A stretch of DNA of 64,000 nucleotides from Rhizobium sp. ACO-34A (GTDB lineage Bacteria; Pseudomonadota; Alphaproteobacteria; Rhizobiales; Rhizobiaceae): the NCBI GenBank assembly GCA_002600635.1, contig CP021371.1, forward strand, positions 2,483,001 through 2,547,000, read 5' to 3'. The notes under the pieces were generated by a model. It had not been told where the DNA came from. It worked only from the letters and a program-made list of their open reading frames with translations, and did no database searches. The position numbers and the translations under genes are program-made. Positions 8,055-17,850 of the stretch are shown piece by piece; within the stretch, counting starts at the first letter, position 1; each line of letters starts with the position of its first letter.

Positions 8055-8840
8055 GTGGTCGATCTCGCACTCCAGAGCCTGGTGCTTCTCTTCATTGCTG
8101 CCTTCATCGCCGGTTTCATCGATTCGATTGCCGGCGGCGGCGGCCTCATCACAATTCCCGCCATGCTGATCGTCGGCATTCCGCCGCTGGAAACGCTCGG
8201 CACCAACAAGCTGCAGTCGATGTTCGGCGCGGGTTCCGCGACCATCGCCTATGCGCGTCGCGGCCATGTCGATTTGAAGAGCCAGCTGCCGATGGCGGTA
8301 ATGGCTGTGTTAGGCGGCGCGATCGGAGCGGTGATCGCAACAGTCGTTCCCGGCGACGTGCTGCGGGCATTGATGCCGTTCCTGCTGGTCGCCATTGCGC
8401 TCTATTTCGCGCTGAAGCCAAACCTGCACGACGAGGACCGCCACCAGCGCATGACGCCCTTCGTCTTCGGCCTGACTTTCGTGCCGTTGATCGGCTTTTA
8501 TGACGGCGTCTTCGGCCCCGGCACCGGCTCCTTCTTCATGCTGGCCTTCGTGTCGCTTGCGGGCTTCGGCGTGCTGAAGGCAACCGCCCACACCAAGCTC
8601 CTGAACCTCGGCTCCAATGTCGGTGCCTTCGCTGTCTTCCTGGCAAGCGGCGTGGTTCTGTGGAAGGTCGGCCTGCTGATGGGACTGGGCCAGTTTCTCG
8701 GGGCACAGGCAGGATCGCGGCTTGCCATGCGGATCGGGGCAAAGCTGATCAAGCCGATCCTGGTGGTCACCTGCGTTGCGCTGGCATCGAAGCTTTTGAT
8801 GGACCCGACGAACCCGGTTCGCCTATGGATGGGGTTCTGA
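8055..8840 (+). CDS. TSUP family membrane permease (TauE/SafE, YfcA-like)
   Basis: This 261-residue, very hydrophobic protein has about eight membrane segments and the paired half motifs of the TauE/SafE family: AGFIDSIAGGGGLITIPAML followed by GTNKLQSMFGAGSA, and the second-half GVFGPGTGSFFMLAFV. Members export or import small sulfur or carbon anions; the substrate cannot be read from sequence. It starts with GTG at 8055. It stands alone on the plus strand between two cobalamin blocks, and its 3' end overlaps the convergent LtrA gene by 18 bases. A link to cobalt or B12 is only suggested by position. Confidence 0.88.
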   Translation: MVDLALQSLVLLFIAAFIAGFIDSIAGGGGLITIPAMLIVGIPPLETLGTNKLQSMFGAGSATIAYARRGHVDLKSQLPMAVMAVLGGAIGAVIATVVPGDVLRALMPFLLVAIALYFALKPNLHDEDRHQRMTPFVFGLTFVPLIGFYDGVFGPGTGSFFMLAFVSLAGFGVLKATAHTKLLNLGSNVGAFAVFLASGVVLWKVGLLMGLGQFLGAQAGSRLAMRIGAKLIKPILVVTCVALASKLLMDPTNPVRLWMGF

Positions 8841-10085
8841 GGCGCCGGACAAGGGCTTGGCTCCAAGAGGGATGCGGTCTGTAACGCCTGCCTTCAGCGA
8901 CAGAAACTCCCAGACAGCCACGAACAGAAGAAGTCCCGTCGCCGAAAATTGCAGCAGGAACAGTGGCAGGCTGGAAAAAATCCCCAAACCGAGAATGGCA
9001 GCCGCCCCCGCGCAATGGGAGAGCGGCAGTCCCCGCCCCGCAAGAAACTTGAGCCCACCCGTACCGATCAGGAAAAGTGCGGGCCCGCCCGCGATCGTGA
9101 CGGTTTCCCGCAGTCCCGCAGTATCGACAACGTGAGAGAGGCTGAAATCCTCACCGACGGCGGTCATGACGATGCCCATCACGATGGGCAAATGGCCGTA
9201 AACGAACAAGACCTCGGCCACGAGTTGCGGTTTACGGGTGTTCTCCGCCTTTCTCGCCACCCTTTCCTGACCATCGTGAAAATAGAGCCACCACATCAGG
9301 ACCGTGCTTGCGAACGCGCTGCAGAACACGAAGAAGGTCAGCGGTGTCTGCATATGCTCGACGGCGGTCTTGCCCGTCGTCAGGATCGTCTCGCCCAGGC
9401 AGATGATGACGAACAACGCCGTGCGTTCGGCAAAATGCTCGCCGGAAACCCTCAGTGTTTCGCCATTCGCCCCTCGCATGAGGCCGGGCAGGTAATAGTT
9501 GAAGGCCGGAGCCGCGTATTCGATCAGGATCGCCACGCTCCACAGCACTATCCTTGGCGAAGAGTCCACCATCGCGCCTGCCAGCCAGAACCCGGCGGAA
9601 AAGCTGAGCCAGATGGTCATCCTCAGAAACGTGAGGAAGACGGGTCGATCGGCGTTGCGGTGGGCAAAAAGCGAAAACAGGGAACGGCCCACCTGCATGA
9701 CGGAATAGACCGAGGCGAACAGCAGTCCCTTGTCGTGGAAGGCCTCCGGCAGCGCAATCGAAAGCAGGATCCCGCAAAACATCAGCGCGAACAGCAGCAG
9801 CCGCACGGCTGCTCTCCGGGTGTCGAGAAGATTGGTAAGCAGCGTCGTCTGGATCCACACCCACCACAGCGCCAGAAGCAGGATTGCAGCTTCCACGATG
9901 GACATGATGCCGAAATCCTCGGCGAATGTGTGCGACATCTGGATCAGCGCGAACACGAATACGAGGTCGAAGAACAATTCGGGAAACCCGGCCTTTTCCC
10001 GGTCGCTACGCAAAAGGCCGCCATCGTCGCTCGCCCTCCCGTCACCGGAAGGTTCGTGCTCGGTCGCGGCCCTGTCCAATGTCAT
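8823..10085 (-). CDS. Low temperature requirement A (LtrA) family membrane protein
   Basis: The protein has 420 residues and many membrane segments. The FPELFFDLVFVFALIQ sequence near residue 33 and the later ALFVIICLGETIL are the signature of the LtrA family, first named in Listeria for growth at low temperature; its biochemical role is unknown. The short N-terminal region is charged and cytoplasmic-looking. The start is an ATG at 10085. It runs in the same direction as the cobO operon but is about 108 bases away, and it converges on and overlaps the TSUP permease gene. No functional link to cobalamin is evident. Confidence 0.85.
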   Translation of the reverse strand: MTLDRAATEHEPSGDGRASDDGGLLRSDREKAGFPELFFDLVFVFALIQMSHTFAEDFGIMSIVEAAILLLALWWVWIQTTLLTNLLDTRRAAVRLLLFALMFCGILLSIALPEAFHDKGLLFASVYSVMQVGRSLFSLFAHRNADRPVFLTFLRMTIWLSFSAGFWLAGAMVDSSPRIVLWSVAILIEYAAPAFNYYLPGLMRGANGETLRVSGEHFAERTALFVIICLGETILTTGKTAVEHMQTPLTFFVFCSAFASTVLMWWLYFHDGQERVARKAENTRKPQLVAEVLFVYGHLPIVMGIVMTAVGEDFSLSHVVDTAGLRETVTIAGGPALFLIGTGGLKFLAGRGLPLSHCAGAAAILGLGIFSSLPLFLLQFSATGLLLFVAVWEFLSLKAGVTDRIPLGAKPLSGASEPHP

Positions 10086-10192
10086 ATATGCTCACCCCAT
10101 GCCACTTTTCTGTTGGATGAAAAACGGCGGAGGTGGAGAATGGTTCCCCTTCGGGACACGCGCGGCAAATGGCCGAAGCCGCTGGGAAGAAA

Positions 10193-10618
10193 CTAGAAAA
10201 TCGCCACCATGATGGCGCCCGCCCCGATCATCGCGACACCGGCCCAGGCACCAAGGCTCAGTTTTTCGCCGAGGAAGATCGCCGCAAAGATCGCCACCAT
10301 CACGATCGACAGCTTGTCGATCGGCGCGACGCGGGCGGCATCGCCGATCTTCAGCGCCCGGTAATAGGCGATCCACGAACCGCCGGTCGCAATGCCGGAA
10401 AGACCGAGAAACACCCAGGTCTTTGCGGAAATGTTCGATGGAGACTGCCACTGGCCGGTCGCGGTCACGATGCCGATCAATACGAGAAAGATCACCACCG
10501 TGCGGATCAGCGTTGCGAGATCCGAATTGACGCCGGCGACCCCGACCTTGCCGAAGATCGCCGTCAACGCGGCAAAGGCGGCAGAAAGAAACGCCCAGAA
10601 GGCCCAGCTCTGCGTCAT
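10193..10618 (-). CDS. EamA-type half-size membrane transporter
   Basis: The protein has 141 residues, forming one EamA (drug/metabolite transporter) repeat with four to five membrane segments: MTQSWAFWAFLSAAFAALTA, LIRTVVIFLVLIGIV, WVFLGLSGIATGGSWIAYYR and the C-terminal WAGVAMIGAGAIMVAI. Full-size members have two repeats, so this one probably works as a dimer. Its ATG shares a base with the cobO stop (TGATG), so it is translationally coupled to cobO as the last gene of the riboswitch-controlled operon. A role in moving a B12 precursor or cobalt is conceivable but unproven. Confidence 0.85.
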   Translation of the reverse strand: MTQSWAFWAFLSAAFAALTAIFGKVGVAGVNSDLATLIRTVVIFLVLIGIVTATGQWQSPSNISAKTWVFLGLSGIATGGSWIAYYRALKIGDAARVAPIDKLSIVMVAIFAAIFLGEKLSLGAWAGVAMIGAGAIMVAIF

Positions 10619-11250
10619 CAGAATTCCACCCCGATCTGCGCCTTGATGCCCGAGCGGAAGGGATGCTTGACCAGCTCCATCTCGGTCACGAGGTCGGCGA
10701 TCTCGATCAGTTCGTCCTTGGCGTTGCGGCCGGTCAAAACGACATGGGTCATTTCCGGCTTCCCGGTCTTCAGGAACTCCACGACCTCGGCGATATCGAT
10801 GTAGTCGTAGCGGATGGCGATGTTGATCTCGTCCAGCAGCACCATGGAATAGGAGGGGTCGCGGATCAGCTCCTTCGCCTTTTCCCAGGCGGCTTGCGCC
10901 ATGGCGATGTCACGCGCCTTGTCCTGCGTTTCCCAGGTAAAACCCTCGCCCATGGTGTGGAATTCGCAGAGATCGCTGAAATGCCTGAGGATCAGGTCGC
11001 GCTCGCCGGTCGACATGGCGCCCTTGATGAACTGCACCACCGCACATTTCCTTCCATGCGCGATATGGCGGAAGATCATGCCGAAGGCGGCCGACGACTT
11101 GCCCTTGCCCTTGCCGGTATGGACGATGACGAGGCCCTTCTCGCCTGTCTTGGTGGCCATGATCTTCTCACGGGCCGCCTTCTTCTTCGCCATCTTCTCG
11201 GCGTGGCGGGCGAGATCGGCGGGCGACGAACCCTCAGCTTCCTCGGTCAT
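10618..11250 (-). CDS. cobO: Cob(I)yrinic acid a,c-diamide adenosyltransferase CobO
   Basis: CobO transfers adenosyl from ATP to the cobalt of cob(I)yrinic acid a,c-diamide. The P-loop reads HTGKGKGKSSAAFG, and MVLLDEINIAIRYDY and VVLTGRNAKDELIE match the CobA/CobO/BtuR family. The ATG at 11250 (MTEEAEGSS) gives 210 residues, the usual size; the longer open frame upstream overlaps cobN. The start overlaps the cobN stop in an ATGA arrangement. The lysine-rich N-terminal helix (AEKMAKKKAAREK) is typical of the CobO branch. Confidence 0.95.
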   Translation of the reverse strand: MTEEAEGSSPADLARHAEKMAKKKAAREKIMATKTGEKGLVIVHTGKGKGKSSAAFGMIFRHIAHGRKCAVVQFIKGAMSTGERDLILRHFSDLCEFHTMGEGFTWETQDKARDIAMAQAAWEKAKELIRDPSYSMVLLDEINIAIRYDYIDIAEVVEFLKTGKPEMTHVVLTGRNAKDELIEIADLVTEMELVKHPFRSGIKAQIGVEF

Positions 11251-14200
11251 GGTTCCTGTACTCCATTCATCGTTTCGGCTCCGACATCGGCGAGCCGGGA
11301 AAGATCGAACATCGCCGAATTGCTGCGCGGCGTCCACAACCTGCGATCGATCGCCTCGATCAATCGTTCGGCCAGTTCCTTCAGCGCCGGCGCATTCTTG
11401 CTCGCCATGAAATCGCGGACCCGTTCATCCATGATGAAGGCCTGATAGACCGCCTCGAAATGATGGTCGCGCACAGCGCCCGTGGTCGCGGCGAAGGCGA
11501 ACATGTAATCGACCGTCGCAGTGATCTCGAAGGCGCCCTTGTAGCTGTGCCGCATCACGCCATCGATCCATTTCGGATTGACGACGCGGGCGCGCACCAC
11601 GCGGCCGATCTCCTCCTCGAGGCTGCGGATCACCGGCTTTTCCGGTCGCGAATGGTCGTTGTGATAGACGGTCGGGCGACTGCCCGCGACATGCTCGATC
11701 GCCGCCGTCATGCCACCCTCGAACTGGTAGTAGTCGTCGCTGTCCAGCAGGTCGTGTTCTCGGTTGTCCTGATTTTGCACCACCGCCTGCACCCGGCGAA
11801 GGCGTTCCTCGAACAGGCCGCGCTCCGCCTTGCCTTCCACATCGGCCCCGTAGGCATAGCCACCCCAGACCAGATAGGCCTCGGCCAGATCACCGCGCCG
11901 TTCCCAGCCCTTCTCGTCGATCAGTGCTTGCAGCCCCGCCCCATAGGCACCGGGTTTCGAACCGAACACCCGGTAACCGGCCCGACGCGCGGCCGCCTTG
12001 TCGTCCAGTCCTTCGGCAACGAGCTGCGCCGTCTCTGCCTTCACCCGCGCCGCAATCGGATTGTCGCCTTCGTCCTCGTCAAGCGCGGCCACCGCCCGGA
12101 CAGCCTTGTCGAACAGGGCAATCTGCTCCGGGAAAGCGTCGCGGAAGAAGCCGGAAATCCTGAGCGTCACATCGACACGAGGACGACCGAGGATTGCCGG
12201 CGGTATGATCTCATAGCCGGTGACCCGCCGCGAGGCCATGTCCCACAGCGGCTTCACGCCGATCAGCGCAAGCGCCTGCGCGATATCGTCTCCACCGGTG
12301 CGCATGTTGGACGTGCCCCAGGCCGTCAACCCGAAGGACACCGGCCATTCGCCGTGATCCTGCACGTAGCGCGCGATCAGCAGCTCCGCCGACTTCTTGC
12401 CAAGCTCGTAGGCCGCAGGTGTCGGAACCGCGCGACTATCGACCGAATAGAAATTGCGCCCTGTAGGCAGCACGTCGGGCCGACCGCGCGTCGGCGCACC
12501 GGACGGGCCGGGCGGCACGAAGCGTCCATCGAGCCCAGTCAACAGTCCCTCGATCTCGGCCCTGCCCGACTTGACCACGGCCGGCTGCAGCCGGTTTTGA
12601 ATTTCGTCGAGTACCACACGCGTCTGCGACCATCCAGGCGGGCATTCGAGCTCTCCCGCCACCAGCTTAGCCGCCAGCAACTCGATCCGCTCGACGGCAT
12701 CGCCTTTGGTCCGCCATGGCTGGTCGGTGAGATCCGCCAGAATGTCCGGTCTTGCTCCCATCCATGGATCGGACATCACGCAGTCGAGTGGGTCGAAAGA
12801 TGGCCCCTCATCCGACCTTCGGGCACCTTCTCCCCGCAAGCGGGGCGAAGGGAGCGTCGAGTATGCCGCTTGTCCCTTCTCCCCGTTCAACGGGGAGAAG
12901 GTGGCCGGCAGGCCGGATGAGGGGCAACTCAATCCGAGATCAATGGCAATCGCCCGCTGCAAGCTCTGGTCGCCGCCCTCGCCCAGCCCGCGCGGCACCC
13001 GCGCCAGCGCGACGGTGAGGTCGGTGAGCAAACGCCCCTCCGGCGCAAGGCCGAAGATGTGCAGTCCGTCGCGGATCTGCATTTCCTTGAGGTCGCAGAG
13101 ATAGGCGTCGAGCTTTTCGAGCGCGGCCTCCTCGGCTTCCCCCTTCGCGATGCCGGCGTCCTGATCCAGCCCGATATCGGCGACGAGATCGAGGATCTGC
13201 TTCTTCAGGAGTTTCAGCCTTCGCGGATCGCCACCGGAAGCCTCGTAATACTCGTCGACCAGCGCTTCGAGGTCCTTGAGCGGTCCGTAGCTTTCGGCCC
13301 GCGTCAGCGGGGGCGTCAGATGATCGATGATGACGGCAGACGTCCGCCGCTTGGCTTGCGTGCCCTCGCCGGGATCGTTGACGATGAACGGATAGAGATG
13401 CGGCAAGGCTCCGAACACCGCCTCGGGATAGCAGTTTTCCGAAAGCGCCAGCGCCTTGCCCGGCAGCCATTCAAGATTGCCGTGCTTGCCCATATGGACG
13501 ACGGCATGCGCATCGAACGCTCGGCGCAGATAGGCATAGAAAGCGAGATAGCCGTGCGGCGGCACGAGATCGGGAGAGTGGTAGGTTTCCTTCGGATCGA
13601 TATTGTAGCCACGCGCCGGCTGGATACCGACCAGCACGTTCCCGAAGCGCGACAGCGGCAGCGCGAAACGTCCGTCGAGGAAGAACGGATCGGCCTCCGG
13701 CGCACCCCAGCGCGCCGTCACTTCATCCCGAACCTTTACTGGAAGACCTTCGAAAAAACGAATGTAATCATTTACTGATATGGTTTCGCGAATTTCCCGT
13801 CCATCGTTCGCTGCATTGGTCGGTCCCGCCATCAGATGCGCCATCAACCCGTCGCCATTGGCTGGCAGGCTGCCCACGTCGTACCCGGCCACATCCATCG
13901 CTTTCAGCACTTCCATGGTGCCGGCCGGCGTATCGAGCCCGACGCCATTGCCAAGCCGTCCGTCGCGGTTCGGATAGTTTGCCATCACGATTGCCACCCG
14001 CCGGTCCGGGGCTGCGGTGTTGCGCAACCGCGCCCAGCTTGCGGCAAGTTTCGCGACGAAGGCGGCGCGGCCGGCATCCGGCTCATGAGTGACGATATTG
14101 GTCTCGACCCGCGCATCGAAGCGCGCCGCGGCCTTGAAGGAAACGGCCCGCGTCATCACCCGGCCGTCGACCTCCGGCAACGCCACGCTCATGGCGAGAT

Positions 14201-15413
14201 CGCGCGCCGAAAGCCCCTGTGAGGATTGCTCCCACGCCTCGCGCGCCGAACTGGAAAACAGGGTCTGCAGCACCACCGCGCCCGTCTCGTCCAGCACGGT
14301 GGATGCGCGCTGGCTGCCCGGTGCGGACACTGCAAAGCCCGTGGCATTCAGCACGACGGCCGGCGACGCCTCGCCAAATATCCGTCTGAGTGTCTCGACA
14401 GAAACCGGATCCTTGAGGCTGGATACGAAGACAGGCAGCGCCGTCAGTCCCTCGGCGCGAAGCGCATCGATCATCGCCTCGACCGGCCGCGTCTCACCGC
14501 TCTGGACGAGCGCGCGGTAGAAGCAGATGGCGACGATAGATGCGCTTGCACGTTCAGTTGCAGTACCCCCCTCTGTCCTGCCGGATATCTCCCCCTCAAG
14601 GGGGGAGATCGGATGGGGCGACCTTTCCGCTCCACCTTTTACTGGAGAAGTCGCAGCACCGGAAACTGGCAGCGAGACAGTCGTTGAGGTCGCAGATGCC
14701 CGCCGCGAGTCGATCTCGCCCCTTGAGGGGGAGATGTCCGGCAGGACAGAGGGGGGTAAAGCCCCGCCCGCAGCCCCCGTCGAAAGGGTATCGCCGCCGG
14801 CAGATGTCCCACCTGAGAAAGCGTCAACCCCAACAGCCTCCCGCCATTCCTCGACGCCCATCACGCCCCTGCCCGGCCACCAGACCCCGGCCTTCAGCAA
14901 AGGTGCTGCCGGCTGTGGCCTCTCGCCAAAGCCGATGAGAGACATCGCATAATCGACAAAGGCGGACGCATTCGTCGCGCCGCCCTCTACCAGATAGGAC
15001 CAGAGGGCGTCGAGATCGTCCGCCGCTATGGTCGAGAAGGCAGAGAGCCCCGCATCCGGCTTGTCGTCGCCCGGGAGCACTGCAATCGCTGCTCCCGACC
15101 GGCGGGCGCAGGCATTGAGCGCCTCCAGCGCGTAGTGAAAATAGCTCGCCCCACCGAGCGCCCGGATGACGATCAGCTTCGCATGCCGCGCGGTCCGCTC
15201 GACATAGGTATCGACCGACATCGGATGCTTCAGCTGCATCAGGCTGGCCAGCCGCACGCTCGGACCGCCCGTCCGCGCTGCAACGGCGGTCGCGATTGCG
15301 GCAAGCTCGGTATCGGCGGCGGACAGGAAGAGGATATCGCCCGGCGTCTGGCCGAGGTCTATCGCCTCCTCGCCATCGCTGATCGAACCTTTCTGGGCTA
15401 GCAGGAGGTGCAT
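11247..15413 (-). CDS. cobN: Aerobic cobaltochelatase large subunit CobN
   Basis: CobN is the catalytic subunit of the ATP-dependent CobNST chelatase that inserts cobalt into hydrogenobyrinic acid a,c-diamide. Typical motifs are VVHMGKHGNLEWLPGKALAL, YPFIVNDPGEGTQAKRR, LTAWGTSNMRTGGDDIAQ, and the C-terminal YKGAFEITATVDYMFAFAA. At 1388 residues it is about 110 longer than the usual length of roughly 1275. The excess is accounted for by two in-frame palindromic repeats: residues about 219-284 (family B) and about 830-870 (family A). Both sit in segments of low complexity between recognisable CobN blocks. The partner genes cobS and cobT are not in the window. The stop overlaps the cobO start. 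Confidence 0.95.
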   Translation of the reverse strand: MHLLLAQKGSISDGEEAIDLGQTPGDILFLSAADTELAAIATAVAARTGGPSVRLASLMQLKHPMSVDTYVERTARHAKLIVIRALGGASYFHYALEALNACARRSGAAIAVLPGDDKPDAGLSAFSTIAADDLDALWSYLVEGGATNASAFVDYAMSLIGFGERPQPAAPLLKAGVWWPGRGVMGVEEWREAVGVDAFSGGTSAGGDTLSTGAAGGALPPSVLPDISPSRGEIDSRRASATSTTVSLPVSGAATSPVKGGAERSPHPISPLEGEISGRTEGGTATERASASIVAICFYRALVQSGETRPVEAMIDALRAEGLTALPVFVSSLKDPVSVETLRRIFGEASPAVVLNATGFAVSAPGSQRASTVLDETGAVVLQTLFSSSAREAWEQSSQGLSARDLAMSVALPEVDGRVMTRAVSFKAAARFDARVETNIVTHEPDAGRAAFVAKLAASWARLRNTAAPDRRVAIVMANYPNRDGRLGNGVGLDTPAGTMEVLKAMDVAGYDVGSLPANGDGLMAHLMAGPTNAANDGREIRETISVNDYIRFFEGLPVKVRDEVTARWGAPEADPFFLDGRFALPLSRFGNVLVGIQPARGYNIDPKETYHSPDLVPPHGYLAFYAYLRRAFDAHAVVHMGKHGNLEWLPGKALALSENCYPEAVFGALPHLYPFIVNDPGEGTQAKRRTSAVIIDHLTPPLTRAESYGPLKDLEALVDEYYEASGGDPRRLKLLKKQILDLVADIGLDQDAGIAKGEAEEAALEKLDAYLCDLKEMQIRDGLHIFGLAPEGRLLTDLTVALARVPRGLGEGGDQSLQRAIAIDLGLSCPSSGLPATFSPLNGEKGQAAYSTLPSPRLRGEGARRSDEGPSFDPLDCVMSDPWMGARPDILADLTDQPWRTKGDAVERIELLAAKLVAGELECPPGWSQTRVVLDEIQNRLQPAVVKSGRAEIEGLLTGLDGRFVPPGPSGAPTRGRPDVLPTGRNFYSVDSRAVPTPAAYELGKKSAELLIARYVQDHGEWPVSFGLTAWGTSNMRTGGDDIAQALALIGVKPLWDMASRRVTGYEIIPPAILGRPRVDVTLRISGFFRDAFPEQIALFDKAVRAVAALDEDEGDNPIAARVKAETAQLVAEGLDDKAAARRAGYRVFGSKPGAYGAGLQALIDEKGWERRGDLAEAYLVWGGYAYGADVEGKAERGLFEERLRRVQAVVQNQDNREHDLLDSDDYYQFEGGMTAAIEHVAGSRPTVYHNDHSRPEKPVIRSLEEEIGRVVRARVVNPKWIDGVMRHSYKGAFEITATVDYMFAFAATTGAVRDHHFEAVYQAFIMDERVRDFMASKNAPALKELAERLIEAIDRRLWTPRSNSAMFDLSRLADVGAETMNGVQEP
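12804..12924. repeat. Family A palindromic repeat inside the cobN coding sequence
   Basis: The element begins CCCCTCATCCGAC, contains CCTTCTCCCCGCAAGCGGGG and CCCTTCTCCCCG/CGGGGAGAAGG, and closes with GGCCGGATGAGGGG. It is a complete family A copy, translated in frame as residues about 830-870 (including LPSPRLRGEGARRSDEG). That protein segment is nearly identical to the one in CobJ. Confidence 0.9.
14564..14758. repeat. Family B palindromic repeat inside the cobN coding sequence
   Basis: The element runs from CCCCCCTCTGTCCTGCCGG through CTCCCCCTCAAGGGGGGAG to the inverted CCCCTTGAGGGGGAG and CCGGCAGGACAGAGGGGGG. It spans 195 bases, exactly 65 codons, read in frame as residues about 219-284. 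Each outer arm encodes a relative of the same peptide (LPDISPSRGEI and ISPLEGEISGRTEGG). Confidence 0.9.
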
Positions 15414-15467
15414 GCAAACGCGGCATGCGTGGCATGCCCCTCACTCTTGCAGATAAAGGCAGCGGAT

Positions 15468-15663
15468 ACCCCCTTCTGCCCTGTCGGCCATCTCCCCCTC
15501 AAGGGGGGAGATGGAAATACGGCAAATGTCTTACTCCGCCAACCGCAACGACGGTATGCGCTTTCCCCAACAAAGCGGCAAACGACAATGCTTTCGATTA
15601 TACGGCATCGCCACGAGCGATCTCCCCCTTGAGGGGGAGATACCCGGCAGGGCAGAGGGGGGT
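15468..15663. repeat. Palindromic repeat, family B, between cobW and cobN
   Basis: The left arm is CCCCCTTCTGCCCTGTCGG with CTCCCCCTCAAGGGGGGAG; the right arm is CTCCCCCTTGAGGGGGAG with CCCGGCAGGGCAGAGGGGGG. It is about 196 bases long and almost fills the 268-base gap between the cobW stop and the cobN start. No gene or terminator is seen apart from the hairpins of the repeat. Confidence 0.88.
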
Positions 15664-15681
15664 AAGCGACGGGTTCATCTT

Positions 15682-16770
<1,089 letters not shown>

Positions 16771-16773
16771 GGT

Positions 16774-17295
16774 TCAACCCTTCATTTTCAGCGGCAGTCC
16801 GGCCGCGATGAAATAGACTTCGGCCGCATGTTGCGCGACCAGTTGGTGAAGACGGCCGGCATGGTCGCGAAACTCGCGCGCCATGCGGTTTTCCGGCACG
16901 ATGCCGAGACCGACTTCATTGGAAACGAGAATGAAACGCGACGAGAGGCCGGCAACGGTCTCGACGAGCTCCGTCGAACGCGCGGCCACATCCTCTTCCG
17001 CCATCATCAGATTGGTGACCCAAAGCGTCAGGCAATCGACCAGCACGACTCGATCGGGACCGTCGATCCGGCGCAGCAGGCCGGAGAGATCCACGGGTTC
17101 TTCATGGGTCGTCCAGCCGTCGCCACGATCGGCGCGGTGTTTGGCGATCCGCTCACGCATCTCGTCGTCATAGGCCCGGCCCGTCGCGACGTAGTGGCAA
17201 TCGAGACCCGAGCCCGTCGCCAGCCCTTCGGCAAAACGGGATTTGCCGGACCGTGCGCCGCCGAGCACGAGGATGGAGGAGCCCTGCACAGTCAT
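16774..17295 (-). CDS. cobP: Bifunctional adenosylcobinamide kinase / adenosylcobinamide-phosphate guanylyltransferase CobP
   Basis: CobP phosphorylates adenosylcobinamide and transfers GMP to it for nucleotide-loop assembly. The P-loop [14 protein letters not shown] is at residues about 10-23. [17 protein letters not shown] and [24 protein letters not shown] are family hallmarks. The length of 173 residues is normal. It is the first gene of cobP-cobW-cobN-cobO, downstream of a cobalamin riboswitch that should repress the operon when adenosylcobalamin is plentiful. Confidence 0.95.
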   Translation of the reverse strand: MTVQGSSILVLGGARSGKSRFAEGLATGSGLDCHYVATGRAYDDEMRERIAKHRADRGDGWTTHEEPVDLSGLLRRIDGPDRVVLVDCLTLWVTNLMMAEEDVAARSTELVETVAGLSSRFILVSNEVGLGIVPENRMAREFRDHAGRLHQLVAQHAAEVYFIAAGLPLKMKG

Positions 17296-17432
17296 CGCTT
17301 GGGACCGCAGAACGCGGACGGAAGCATGGCAAACCGCTCAGGCTGCCCGGCATCGATCGTCTTGAGAAATTGCAATATATCGGCCACATCCCGAGACGCT
17401 GATCCCGGGAGCATCATGCAATGCGCCGATAC

Positions 17433-17452
17433 GCGGGATCTGGAGATCCCGC
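17433..17452 (-). promoter_or_regulatory. Perfect inverted repeat in the cobP leader, downstream of the riboswitch
   Basis: GCGGGATCT followed by its inverse AGATCCCGC sits about 80 bases after the riboswitch core and about 140 bases before the cobP start. No T-run follows it on the minus strand, so it is not a standard intrinsic terminator. It could be part of the expression platform. The rest of 17296-17534 shows no gene. Confidence 0.4.
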
Positions 17453-17534
17453 TTCTGGATGACGTCGCCACGACAACCTCCGTGCTGGCAACAAGGGGAT
17501 CCTCCCCCGAAGGTGTGGGCCAATGCCCGGCACG

Positions 17535-17850
17535 GTTGGCAGGTCTCCTGGCTCGCGGGTCGTGGCGCTTGTTGCACCAGCGGATATTCCTCACCTTCCC
17601 GAAGGTCGATGCTGCGCGAAAGGGGACGATTCGTAGATGATAGAGGCGTCCGCCCTGGCTGATCGCGCAGCCCCTCAGTGGCTTTTCCGGCCCCGATTTT
17701 CCTTCGGACCAGCTGCACCATGCAGCCGTCATCCATCGAAAAATGGCACCGGACGGAATACCCTCGCCGCTCTACAGTCGCGGGGTCGGCTGCGATTGAC
17801 GGTCCCGGTCTGGGTCACCGCTGTCGCATTCCCTTTTGCTTTTCAATCCA
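17535..17850 (-). ncRNA. Cobalamin (adenosylcobalamin) riboswitch upstream of cobP
   Basis: On the minus strand the leader contains, in order, AAAAGGGAATGCGACAGCGG near 17840, a GCAGCCGACCCCGCGACTGT element near 17780, the B12 box GCCACTG at 17676-17682, and GAGCCAGGAGACCTGCC ending near 17538. These are the conserved blocks of the cobalamin riboswitch class. The spacing between the B12 box and the last block (about 125 bases) is longer than common, which suggests an enlarged peripheral stem. Open frames across this stretch are not credible genes. Confidence 0.92.

Noticed and set aside
14564..15663. The regularly repeated palindromes in the cob region as a CRISPR array
   Set aside because: Spacing is irregular, copies are hundreds of bases apart or single, and no cas genes are present.
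17292..17732. A 146-codon open frame on the minus strand upstream of cobP
   Set aside because: It lies across the cobalamin riboswitch blocks, has no recognisable domain and has poor codon usage; the RNA explains the sequence.
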